A DNA stretch of 64,000 nucleotides, taken from assembly GCF_030272615.1 (NCBI RefSeq), contig NC_081414.1:5465001-5529000 (forward strand). The letters run 5' to 3'. Origin of the DNA: Cryptomeria japonica. Taxonomy: Eukaryota > Streptophyta > Pinopsida > Cupressales > Cupressaceae. The notes under the pieces are model-generated. The model did no database searches. It worked only from the letters and a program-made list of their open reading frames with translations, and was not told the origin of the DNA. Positions 44,545-55,872 of the stretch are shown here, piece after piece. Within the stretch, counting starts at the first letter, position 1; every line of letters starts with the position of its first letter. The translations under genes were made by a program, and so were the position numbers.

Positions 44545-45747
44545 TGTAAAGTGGAAAAATTGAACCCTAGTGATTCCCCACCTAGGAGAGAGAAAGGAAG
44601 TCACTAGGATGGTTTTTCACTTGGGATAACCTTACATTCAAAAGAGGGACTTGAATCCACTAGATCCAAATCCAAGAGAGACAAGGATGTGAATTCCAAG
44701 TGGATTGCAAGGGTTGAAGTGTAATTTACCCTCTTTTGTAAATTGGAAAGTTGACTTGTTGATTATGTGGGAAAGAGAGAAAAATGAGTGATATGAGGAG
44801 CTACCAGTTTAGGATCATGTTGTAACTTAAGATCTGAGCTAATTATACTGATATGGATCTTCCCTGCAAATTTGGAGAAAAGTTGTCAGGACCGTGGCGA
44901 AAGTATACATGGTCCACCGAAAATCCGCAAAACGAAAAGGGTTTTTCCGCCTCTGTAAATGGAGTCCAAATCTGAAAATATAGTTGCGCACTTGCAACCT
45001 ACACACAGAAAAGAAGGGGAGAAGGGTTGTAGATAGGGGTTTGCCTCAGTCAAACCCCAGTTGAGGAATCAACCTTGAAAGAAAGTAATTGCAAATGTTG
45101 AAATGTAAATAATGGAAGTGTATACCTTGTAGATCTGTAATTTGTTGATGATGATTGCTTTGCTTCTTGAATGTAATCACAAGTGTTGCATAAAATGGCA
45201 TGTAACCTGACAAAACCCTAACACACACATGCTTGCAAATGAATATTTTAATGTTACTCCAATGGATTAATGAAGAAGACACATGAAGAAGAGAATTTGA
45301 TGGATTCTTGAAGACTTGAACGCTTGATGAAGACTTTTCACTTGAATTTTTCTTATTATCCTTATGCCAAATGAGAGGACTAGATCCCCTTTTAATCTTG
45401 CTTAGGAGAATTAATTTCATCTCACTGAAGGTTGACATCAAAGGATTTAAGTTCCTGAGAAGCAAATTAGGTCCAAGGGTCAGATAGCCCCATTTTGGGG
45501 CCACACAAAGAGGGAGGACAAGGGTGTGGTGTCCCTATCCTAAGGAGGACCAGGGTGCCATGCCATGGTCTTGCCCATTTTTGGGGCCCAAAACAGGGTC
45601 TAAAAAAGCTGCAAAGTGTGAAAATGAGGCCCAGTTCCATGGTGGAGGCATAGATGGGTCCCAATCAAGCATAGGAAATGATTTCACCAAGGTAAAGGGC
45701 TTAAAACGTAGTCAAAATTGCAAGGGGTGCAATATTATGACACTACA
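44545..45747 (-). repeat. 5' LTR of element C
   Basis: 1203 bp, paired with 30957-32163. A hairpin GGACCGTG...CATGGTCC lies at 44889-44915 with 8 pairs including one G-T. Confidence 0.85.
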
Positions 45748-46392
45748 TATGTATTGTTGATTCTCTTGTGAGCCCTTGTGTACTATGTCATGTGGATTCT
45801 CTTGTGAGTCTCTAGTGAGTATAGCTTTGTGGATTCTTTTGTGTTTCTTGATTGGTACCTTTGTGTGTTTGCTTCCGCCTTGTGGGTTTGACTGATACCT
45901 CCTAGCACGGGGGTGGGCCTATTGGTACCACGGGCGGAGTGCTATTCGCACCCATTGGGTTTTGGCTCCTTCAACTGCATGTTCGAGGAGGCTCGTGAAA
46001 AGATTGAAGACTATTATTATTACACTAGATTTATGTATTCATCTCATCATGGGACTCTTGGAGATTTGTATCTTGAGGATTCATTGTTATGTATTTGATG
46101 TTCATATGTATAATCTTCAGCAATGGAATATGTATCTTGTACCTATGTAAATGATCAACGTTGTAATTTGTTTAGCAGTTCTTTGTTGGGTTTATTGGAT
46201 GATGTTCAACCATGAGTTACATCGTTGTGGGGCCTTGAGGACTGTAGCTAGTGATTATTTGTACTTCCTAACTTAATCTTGTTGTATCATGTTGCTCAAT
46301 GCTATGTATGGTGTATCTTTAAAAAAAAAATTATTTGTGTTTTCATTGTTTAATTTGTTTAAGTCCTTTGGGCCTCATGGCAGGCTGTGACA
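45748..46392 (+). other. Right-hand piece of element G
   Basis: Non-coding. It ends GGCAGGCTGTGACA, followed by the target duplication TTGTG. Confidence 0.55.
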
Positions 46393-46648
46393 TTGTGCGC
46401 CTTAGCTAGCAAGTTTGAAGTAGTGAGCTCCCTAGCCTATGGCCCAATCATTGTAATCATTTATATTTATATCGTGAGTGTTTTTCTCACTGTGGGTTTT
46501 CCCTTTTTAATTTTCCACATAAATATGGTGTTCATGAGTTGATTGTATTTTGTGCCTTCATGATTTCATTAAAGTAATAGGTTAGTTGTGGTTTGAAATT
46601 TAATAGATCAGAAATAAAATTGTATTAGAGATCTAGACTCAAATATGC
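46393..46648 (+). mobile_element. Copia LTR, right part (continues 11728-13053)
   Basis: TTGTGCGCCTTAGCTAGC... aligns with 50937-51180 of the intact LTR, through TTCATGAGTTGATTGT and AATAGATCAGA. It breaks off before the last 35 or so bases, where the second copy of the 4.5-kb unit begins. Confidence 0.75.
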
Positions 46649-46654
46649 TATGGT

Positions 46655-49605
46655 TTTTATTATTAAAAATTCGAAGTAAAACATTGGATATAATTGTAAT
46701 CATTGGTTGGATGTGTAATTAAAAATGTCTTACTTTTATATGTTTTTAGTTTTTTTCTTTTAAATTTATATATTTTTTAAGTTTAGGTATAATAATGTAA
46801 CGTTAAAATTTCTATATTAACATGATATTTTTATTTAGTTTTTTTTATTTTTATTATATTGATATTATTTTGAAATATATATAATGATATGATGTAATCT
46901 TGTATAAGAATAGGTCTCTTGCTTTATTTTATCCATGCACATTATTTGATCAATGGGAATTAGGATCACTCAAAGCGACCAATCTCAAAATATTGGATGT
47001 GTAATTAAAAAATCTTGTTTTATTTATTTTAGTTTGTTTTCAAGTTTAAATATAATTGTGTAATGTTAAAATTTGTATATTCATATTGTTTTTGATTATA
47101 TGTTTTGTCTATTATAAGTGGATTATTTTGAAGTATACACCCATATACAATGATGTAATCTTATATAAGGCTAGGTCATTTATTTTATCCATGTAATTTG
47201 ATCTATGAGGATTAGGATCACTCAAACCCACCACCCTCAAATTTTGCATGAAAAACAATGAGGTTTCATCAATAGGTTCCTCATATTACAATTAAGGTAC
47301 CATTCAGGGGGATGAAGAGATCTATTTTTAACACTAATTAATTATTTTTGAATTGTTAATTGTCGCATCAAGTTGGGTTCCTAAAAAGAAAGTAAAGGTA
47401 ACTTTTGTTGTTCCATATAATTGATCATTAGCTTGTCGAAGTTGGGCATTTGGAAAGAAGAGAAAAGTTATCTGTTGATGAATTTTCACGTTGAAGGGAA
47501 TTTCAAGGAGGGGTGAACCTACAATAGTAGATTACATACCCATGCACAAACAAAAATTCTAGGTGGCCTAAACAATTTTGCAAACACCTTCAAATGAAGG
47601 GACTTTTTTACCCGTCCTTTGAAGATAATACCTTCATTCAAAGGGGGTCCTTCAAATGAAGGTTCTTTCCGTGTAACTTTTGTTCGAAGGTCTAATAATA
47701 ATTTTTTTATTAATAAAATAATTCTATTTTTCGAAGCGGGCCTTTGAACAAAGGAGTTATTTTATATTTATTTTTCAAATATTTATAAATTTCAAATGAC
47801 AAAATAATTGCCATTTGAGAGAGATAAACAATTACAAAGTTGTGAAGTGAACCTCTAGTCCATTAAGCAAACCTCTTGAAGTCATGAATCATATCTGAGT
47901 TCAAGTGCCCACATCATATCCCTTCCAAACAACTGCCACAACAATCAAGAACAAACAAGTTAGGAAATTTATCTCTTTGGTCTTTTCTAGTGTATATTTA
48001 TCTAAGTTCTTTTGAATTCAATGCATTAAAAAAGTTAGGAAATGCTATATGTTTCTTTGGATAAAATCCTCATTAGAGCTTTCAAGGATTGGTATTTCCT
48101 TCATGTAAAGTTTTCTATTCTTTCTTTTCTCTCTATTTCATTTGTCTTTTTTATCATTTTCAATATTTCTTCCAGGGTTAACTAGTAGAGAGAGTGTCTC
48201 ATTTTAGAGCCCTGTTGAAAGTAAAATCACCAAATATGTGGATGACTAACCATTTATGTCACCACTATAGATCCTATTATTTATCCATATGAAATATTTT
48301 ATAAAAAACCACTACATTCAATCCAAATTCAAATAATGGATAGAAGAAGAAATTAAAAAATATGGACTTGAACAAACATAAAACATAGACTTGGTGATTA
48401 TTTTTTTAGGAGTTTAGGCATACCAAGAAGCTATGCCTTGGATCAAATATAAATATGATGAGGTGCATATTATTATTTCCTCACCTTATACACTACCAAA
48501 ACCTAGTCCAAGACTAACTACAATCATTGCATCTCATGAGGAAAAAGTTTAACCAAAATTTATTAGGTTTTGAAAGAAACAACCAATGATACAATAGGTA
48601 CACCATTATCCAATCCATTGACCATAAAATAGTAGATATTAAGAGCCATGGTTAGGTCAAAGTGTATATTATTTACTCACATTCTAATTGCACGTAAACA
48701 CCCAACTTTAGAAATAACTAAAAATCAGTCCACTTTAAGAGTAATAGATATTGTAGACAAGTCATTAATTCACTAAACGAGAAGGAAACCAAAAAGTATT
48801 GAGGATGAGATATAACCATCTCTACATGTCATGCCACATTAGATACAAGACAACTTAGTCTATTCTAGGTGATTACAACTAGATAAGATGACTATGGAGA
48901 AGAAAATAAAACTATAGAAAGAAGAACCTAAAAGAAAGTTTGACAAGAAATAGAAAGAGAAAAAAAATAGAGCAATAGGAGTACACCAGTCAATATATGA
49001 CAAACCAATCAACAACCAGGTAAAAGTAAAGAATTTGTTTGCATCAAATTGATTCTAGAGCCTTATACAAAACATTCCCAATTAGAAAAAAAATAATCTC
49101 TAATTTACTATTTGTTGTAGTCTAATAAAGGGGGTCAATCGAATAACCATCTAAACCTAGCAAGGAACACACCTCGTGTAGAAGTGAAAATAATTAAATC
49201 TTCATTATATAACTTTATTTAAATTTTCTTTTATAGCCTATGAACACACTTAAAAATTCCTAAAGTTATTACATACATAAAAAATACATACATACTTTTC
49301 CATGAATTTGGGTTGATATAAAAAACTAGACCCAATAAAGTTTCCCACAATGATTTCCCCATCTTTCCTACAAAGAGGAGAGTTCTCCAAGATAGGTTTT
49401 AGTTGAAAAGGTTTTGAATTTTAACATCATACTTCTTTCATATTTGAGGTTAGAGAGCTAACTTGAATAGGAAATAAGGTTCACAAGGATATGTTGATTT
49501 TCCACAAGACTCCTTGCTTCAAACCAATAAAATTAAGAAAATGATTTAATCTATAATTTAGATTTGACCTAGAAAAACATCTCATTATGTATTTCATGAC
49601 ACAAC
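46655..49605 (+). repeat. Second copy of the anonymous 2.9-kb segment
   Basis: Collinear with 8812-11727, including the internal 265-bp duplication (about 46700-46990 and 46991-47245). No protein in either copy. It starts immediately after the truncated LTR of the first copy, so the two units were adjacent before element G arrived. Confidence 0.8.
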
Positions 49606-51216
49606 TGTTGGAAATCTGAGTTATGTTGTCATTGATGTCAAACTTGTTAGTTTGGATGTGGTTTGATCTAAGTATAGTCGTGTGTCGTGCAAACTATTGT
49701 TGGTGACAACTAGTTACAAATGTCCAGTCGTATATTTGGTATGGTATTAAGTGTTTATTGCCATATTGTCTGGTGAAGATGTTGTGCTTAGATGAGGATT
49801 TTTTGAAAGATTAGTATAGTAAAAGTTTCTTTATGCAGAAAAGACTATTTAATGCCCCACTAGAAGAATGTTTTGTTCTAGATTGTGAAGAGTATGGTGT
49901 GCAGACTTGGATATAATGGTAATGTTATGTTAATGTTGTAATATCAAGTTTGTAGGTCCTTTGGTTTCTCAAATGATGAGATTAGTTGTTGGTGTTTATT
50001 GATAGTAAGAGTGTTTGTCACACTAGTCCAAATTTTCTTGGTGGCTTCTAGATATGTGAATTAATGTGTTGCGGTTTGGAGGATATGCTTATTTGGTTCG
50101 TGTAGTGTTCCAATTTGAATCTTTGGTGTTTTTTGTTCTACAAACGAGTTATGCTAATTTGTGATTGGTATGGTCAGTTGTGTTGGGTCTCAATGTGCCC
50201 AGATGGATTATCTTGTTTGGATCATGTTATGTTGGTTCAGATATGCATTGGAGGTTGAGTTATAATATTTTTTTGGGCCCCACCATGGTGTGTGGAGATC
50301 TGCATTATGTAATTTATATTGGAAGATGCTTTTGAGTTGACTAGTTGCTAAATTTTAATGTTTATCTACATGTTTCATTTGGAACCGACTTTGGAAGATG
50401 TGTTAGGGTAAGCAACTCATTGGAGTCAACTTAAAAGGATGTGTAGTTCTGATTTTAGGTCCCCTCTTTCTCTTGGAGTGGATGGCGCATTGGATATTAT
50501 TGGTCCAAATGACCTAGTTTATGTAATTTTATATACTTTGTTATGGGTTGACCTCGTTGAGAGTTTTAATTAATATCTTTGTATATAAGGATGAGTAAAT
50601 GTATGCATTGATGTGAATAGTAGAGTATGATGTGTTTGAAATTATATGATGTGGATGTGAATGATATGAAAATAGATTTGATGGAAAAGGTATGCAAAAG
50701 TTAGTTGAGAAGAGCTTTGGCATTGTTCAGTAACAGATTTGGAGATCATATGTATTTGCCATGATATTGGACACTTGACACAAAGGTTCAAAGTCAATTT
50801 CATGAGCAGGTCCTATTCATTTTCAGTTTATCTATTATTACCAGAAGACAGTGTGTCTCTCTTGGTATCTCTTTGTATCATTCCTTGAAGCAGTGAGTTT
50901 CAGTTGTGCAGGTACTTGTATCTTGCCCTAAGGTTGTGTGCCTTAGCTAGCACATACGAAGCAGTGAGCTTCCTAACATGTGGCTTAATCATTTAAAAAT
51001 TTATATCTATATTGTGAGTCTGATTCTCACTGTGGTTTTCCCTTCTTGGGTTTTGCATGTAAATATGGTGTTCATGAGTTGATTGTGTTTTATGCATTTA
51101 GGATTTCATTAAAGCAATATGTTAGTTGTGGTTTGAAGTTTAATAGATTAGATATAAATTTGTATTATATATCTAGACTGATTCCCCCCCCTCTCAATCT
51201 TTTTGTATGTTCAACA
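49606..51216 (+). mobile_element. Copia 5' LTR (element F)
   Basis: 1611 bp from TGTTGGAAATCTGAG to GTATGTTCAACA, followed by a PBS. TATA region GTATATAAGGATG at about 50581. The LTR is preceded by ACAAC. Confidence 0.85.
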
Positions 51217-51218
51217 AC

Positions 51219-51230
51219 TGGTATCAGAGC
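51219..51230 (+). promoter_or_regulatory. Primer binding site of element F (initiator tRNA-Met)
   Basis: TGGTATCAGAGC, the standard plant copia PBS, lies two bases after the LTR. Confidence 0.9.
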
Positions 51231-51309
51231 TTGGTCCCTTCTTGAGAAGATTAACAACTTGAAGAAGATTTGAAATGGTGCAGGATTTGAATTTCAAAGT
51301 GATGTCATG

Positions 51310-53823
51310 GAAATGGGGACAAGGCAACAACAAAGTTCAATGTTAATAAGTTAGTTTCAACCATAAAAACAAAACAAAGAACTAAAAACCATTCCAAACA
51401 TAGCAAAAGAGATTTCAAAAAAAACATGAAAGAAGTTTAACAAAATAAAAGAAAGGAGAAGAGCCTCCCTAAGATGCTTCCATGATGCCTTTTGATGCTT
51501 CTCCCTTGTTTCTCCCCTCTCCAAGTCCCAAATGAGTGTAGCTCTCAGCTTTTAGCACTAGCCATGGATGCCATATGGAGATTCAAGATGGTTGAATATG
51601 ATAAGCAAATGCTATGCAAGTGTAGACAGTGATGCTATGAAAAAGCTCTATGCTAATACCTGTATAACAACAATACTCTAATGCTTCCTTTTGCTTGAAG
51701 AGAAGGGTTCTATTTATAGAAGAAATGGGGAAATGAAGGGTTAAGATTGAGTAATCTTAACAAGGGTTACGATTGAAAGATATCCAACCCATGTGAGACT
51801 TTCAACCCAATCCCATGTTGACAAGTGTCACCATGAGGAGGCTTGAGAGGAGAGATAAGGAGCATTAAATGCTTGAGGGGACATGATGGCCACCCTAGTC
51901 AAATAAATAAATGCTTTGAAGAGACACATGGGTTACATGAGGGTTAAGTTAGGGGTCAAAGTCCTTAACCATGGGTGCAAGTGGAATTAACCATTAATGG
52001 TCATGTAAGAGTCATAAGTGGTTTCGAAGACTTTAGAGGTTAATTTGTTGAGCACACAAAGCATTAATTGCTTTTCAAAGACTTTGGAGTCTTTGAGAAG
52101 TGACTCCAATTTGCTTAGGAATGTGACAATATTTAGGGGATGGATTAGGTTAATTAGGAAAGGTTTAGAAGAATCTAGAAGGGGTTTAGGCATGCAAATG
52201 GATTTTGTAGGAAAATGCAAATGGGAGGAATTTTGGTATTTTCAATTAAAATAAAATCATTTATTTCAATTAAATGGTGTAATTTGCATTTGGATAAATA
52301 TTCAAATAAATATTAATTTATTTAAATGAGAAAAAGGAAGATAAAGCATTAAAATGCTTGAAGACTTTGAGGGAAACCATTAAAGGCTTGAAGACTTTAA
52401 GGGAAGCAATTAAAGTCTTAAGAAGACTATAGAAGGAAGCCATCAAGTTTGAAGACTTTAAAGCCATTAAGTTTGAAGACTTTAAGGGAAACCATTAAAG
52501 GTTTGAAGACTTTAAGGGAAGCAATTAAGTTTGAAGACTTTAAGGGAAACCATTAAAGGTTTCAAGTGGGTGAGGATAAATAGGATTTTAAATAAATAAT
52601 TTATTTAAAATAGTTGTGCAACTTGCATTTGTAGGAAAATACAAGTGGGTGGAGGATAAAGGTGATTTAAATAAATAATTTATTTAAAATAGTTGTGCAA
52701 CTTGCATTTGTAGGAAAATACAAGTGGGTGGAGGATAAAGGTGATTTAAATAAATGTTAATTTATTTAAATGTGAGAGGTGGGATTTTGGGGGAATTTAA
52801 ATAAATATTTAAATGTGAGAGAAGATTTAATTAAACAAATATGATTTATTTATTTAATTAATAGTCTGAATTTGGTTTAGTGAATTAAATCAAATAAATT
52901 GAATAATTTATTTAATTAATAGGAGAAGAGGGTTAAGATGAATTAATTAAATATATTAATTTAATTAATTATTAATTGATGGTTAAATAATCAAATAAAT
53001 ACTAAATATTCATTTAATTAAGTGGACAGATTTATGTGACTACACAAAGTACTGAAGTTTAAAGGTACAAATTACTCTTAGTGGAAAAATAGAATGGAAG
53101 TTCACTTGGAGTCTCTACCGAAGGGAATATGAGAAATTATCAAGACTAGTTATATAGCTACATAGAATGGTTCTCCACAAACTCTAGATGAGATAAGAGA
53201 TTTTGAGAATAATAAAAAGGCTAGGGTTGCTATTGTCAGTTGCTTAAGTGATAAAGTGTTTGGCAGAGTTGTGGGATTGAAGACTTCTGAAGAAATTTGG
53301 GACAAGTTGAAAAGTGTATGTGAAGGTGATATGAAGTCAAAGCAAGCTAAAAAGAACAAATCTAAAGCACAAATTTGAGAACCTAAGGATATTTGATGAT
53401 AAGCTCATTGAAGGTTATATTCATAGGGTAAATGAAGTTGTAAATGCTAGAAAAGGTGATAGTGAAAAAATAGAAGAAATCGATGTTGTGAGAAAAGTGT
53501 TGCTGACACTGCCTAAACCCTACAAAGCTAAGAGGTTTTCTATTGAGGGGAGTCATGATCTGGATAAGTACACACTTGACCAACTTCTTGGTTCATTATC
53601 TGCTTTTGAGATTGTTGAAATGGATGATATCAAAAGGAAAGGAGAGAAGCAAAATACAAAGTTTCAAAGAAGCCTATAGATGAATTAAAATCAAGTGAAG
53701 AGATGGATAATTTTGAAGAAAACATTTTAAGAAGATTGAAAAAAGGAACCAGAAAGTACAAATGTAAGTCACCTCTAAAATGAATCAATTGTGGTAGAAT
53801 TGGTCATTATGGTTCTAGATGTA
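51310..53823 (+). pseudogene. Decayed copia gag of element F, split by a solo LTR
   Basis: The frame starts with an ATG near 51310 (MEMGTRQQQ) and resumes at 53050 after a solo LTR (51336-53044). It then reads KFKGTNYS*WKNRME, VFGRVVGLKTSEEIWDKLKSV and, after a frameshift near 53375, LIEGYIHRVNEVVNARKGD and VRKVLLTLPKPYKAKRFSIE (UBN2 capsid). A zinc knuckle ending NCGRIGHYGSRC lies at 53789-53822. Several stops and one frameshift make it a pseudogene. It continues at 55167. Confidence 0.85.
51336..53044 (-). mobile_element. Solo LTR, Tat-like, 1.7 kb, inside the copia gag
   Basis: Flanked by an exact CAAAG duplication (51331-51335 and 53045-53049). On the minus strand it starts TGTAGTCACATAAATC, like the LTR of element A in type, with a TATA box (TATAAATAG) near 51710-51718. 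The far end lacks the expected CA, so that edge may be mutated or slightly off. Tandem repeats lie at 52357-52563 (six or so ~30-bp units with GAAGACTTTAAGGGAA) and 52586-52757 (two copies of ~81 bp). Confidence 0.7.
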
Positions 53824-55166
53824 TGTATTTTTGGATATTGTTGCTGCTAGGATATGTTGTTATCATTGATATCAACATATTCCTGCTCTGGTGATTGCAG
53901 ATTGGTTTATTGGGATTATCGTTTGGTGTATGGAGTATTCCTAGTATCATTATATTCTTCTATATAGGTTTCAGTGATCCAGAAATCTTAATAGATCATA
54001 TTAGATGATTCAATTTTGCAGTTTGTTTATCTGATTAGTGCTTTGCAAAGTTTAATATTTCCTTCAGGATTTCGGTGTGATCAGATCTTGAACTAATATT
54101 TTGGGAGATAGTTTGGGATGGTTTTGTGTATCTTCATTTCAGATGGTTCATGATTTGGTGTTTTGCAAGTTATCTTTCTTCATGAAAGTTGTTGTTTGAG
54201 TATGCTTGAGGTTCAGATGTTGATCGATGAAGATTTGATAAGTGGTGTTGGTACAGCTGTTACTGATGATTCTAATGTGATTGTTGGTGTTTCCTAATTG
54301 TGTCCTATCTGTTTTGATGATCCACATTGATCGTTGTGCGAGTTCTTGGTGATTTTGTTGACCTAGTGATGTTATTTGTGTTATGTGGTTTTCCTGGTGT
54401 AGCATGTTGCGGTTGATCTTGGCGTGATTTCCGGTGGTGATGTGCATTTGATAATTTGATTTAAGACCATGTCATGTCATGTATATTATTATATTGGTTC
54501 GGTGGTCAATCTTTGTATCATATGATATAATTTTGTAATTGTGAGTTGAGGGTTTAGCCGACCTTGTTGTCAAGGTTGATGAATTGTATAAATAGGTGAT
54601 ATTGTCATATAATTTAGGTATCAAGGTTGTTTCTGCATTAACAAAGAGTGGTGTATGTGCAAACAAGTGATTCATCCTTCGACATTATGATTGAGCAGAG
54701 ATTGGTGTTGTAGAGCAGACAAATAAGCTCAACCAGAACTGTCATTGGGCATTTGTAGATGCTATTATTGCAGTTCATTTAATTATGGATTGTTGTTCGA
54801 TCATTTTGTAAGTTAGTGAGACTTCCTTGTAAGGTAGTGAACCTTCCCTGAGGGTTGTAACCTTCCAGGTTATTATATCTTGAGTTGTAAGCTCTAGGCA
54901 GTGTGCCTAAATGCTGGTGCATTCCCCATTGTAATATTTTCACATACTACTGCAAAGTATCATCTTATTGTGGGTAGGCTCCCACTGTGGTTTTTCCCTT
55001 AACCAAGTTTTCCACATCAAAATCTTAGTGTTGTGTGTTGTGTTATCAATTTGCTTATCTTTTGTTGTTGTTGTAGTTTATCAGATTTGTATTTGTGGTT
55101 GAATTTGTAAATCCGGTAGAAAACTGATTCACCCCCCCTCCTCGTTTTCTCTCATTGTTGCTTTCA
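53824..55166 (+). mobile_element. Solo copia LTR (H) inside the decayed gag
   Basis: Runs from TGTATTTTTGGATATTG to TTGTTGCTTTCA. Flanks are ATGTA and ATGAA (4/5). A TATA box TATAAATAGG is at about 54586. The gag frame continues directly after it. A 220-bp fragment of its 3' part recurs at 55837-55872 plus 58706-58893. Confidence 0.75.
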
Positions 55167-55836
55167 ATGAAGACACACTCATCTAAAGATGAGGATGGTA
55201 ATGATTGAAATGAAGAATTCTTGTTCTTGGTTATAAAGGAAAAGGATAGAGGAAGGTCCAGAAGACCAAAAAATATGAAGAACAGTGGAAACCTTGTAAA
55301 AGGAAAGGTTGATTTGCATGCTAAAGTTGAACCAAGGCTTGGATCATTGACTCCGATTGCTCAAACCATACGATAGGTGATAAAAAGAATCTCATTAACC
55401 TTGAGAAGTCTAATGGTGGTTGGTGAAATTTGTAGGAGAGAAAGCTACACCTATTTGTGGAAAAGGAAGCATTACAATTGAAGACTGATATTTTCTACTA
55501 TGTCAAAGGTCTGAGATATAATTTGTTGAGTGTAAGTTAGATGTGCAATAAAGGTTATGAGGTCATATTTAAAGATTCTAGATGTATGATCAAAAAGTGA
55601 AGTTTTGAAAGATTGATTGCAAAAGATGTTAAAACAAATGGAAATGTCTACTATATGAAAGACAAGAGTGGAAGCAATTGTTTATTGGCACAAAATAGTG
55701 AATGCTAGCTATGGCAGAAGAGAGTGGGACATATTAATTTTGACAATATGGTGAAGATTAGTACTAGTGAAGCTATGAGAGATTTACCGAGGATCGTCAA
55801 ACCTACTAATATTGGAGATGGTTCTCACAGACCTTT
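55167..55836 (+). pseudogene. Decayed copia protease and GAG-pre-integrase region of element F
   Basis: It resumes after the zinc knuckle. It shows the copia protease WIIDSDCSNHTIGD (55340-55381), where the usual DSG reads DSD, and LWQKRVGHINFDNM (near 55708-55750), the pre-integrase motif. Stops and frameshifts are scattered. It is cut at 55836, where a fragment of LTR H begins. Integrase, RT and RNase H are absent. Confidence 0.8.
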
Positions 55837-55872
55837 GCGCTCTAGGCAGTGTGCCTGAATGTTGGTGCATTC
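55837..55872 (+). repeat. LTR H fragment, left part
   Basis: GCTCTAGGCAGTGTGCC... matches 54889 onward. It continues at 58706-58893, after element S. Its last five bases CATTC are the target duplication of S. Confidence 0.8.

Larger units (their letters stand above)
30957..45747 (-). mobile_element. Element C: non-autonomous gypsy-type element with element D nested inside
   Basis: LTRs of about 1.2 kb at 30957-32163 (3' LTR) and 44545-45747 (5' LTR) read on the minus strand TGTAG...CTTTACA. Flanks are TTTGT on the left and TATGT on the right, a 4/5 match. Internal DNA is 32164-36364 and 43866-44544; the rest is element D. Only protease-like and zinc-knuckle pieces are coded, with no RT or integrase. 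The LTRs have clearly diverged more than those of D, consistent with D arriving later. Confidence 0.85.
13054..46392 (+). mobile_element. Element G: ~4-kb TG...CA element (probable giant solo LTR) holding elements A and C/D
   Basis: It starts TGTGTAATTCCCC, ends GGCTGTGACA, and is flanked by TTGTG on both sides (13049-13053 and 46393-46397). Rejoining the flanks restores the copia LTR seen intact at 49606-51216. Without A and C/D, G is three pieces (13054-14860, 29397-30956, 45748-46392), about 4 kb in all, with no readable protein. Ends of the type TGTRAY...GTGACA and such a length fit the long LTRs of Tekay/Del-type chromoviruses, but this class is inference. I found no repeat between its two ends, so it is more likely one LTR than a whole element. 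Confidence 0.6.

Noticed and set aside
13054-46392. Element G as a full LTR element with two LTRs
   Set aside because: I found no direct repeat between 13054-14860 and 45748-46392, so a single long LTR is likelier; alignment would settle it.
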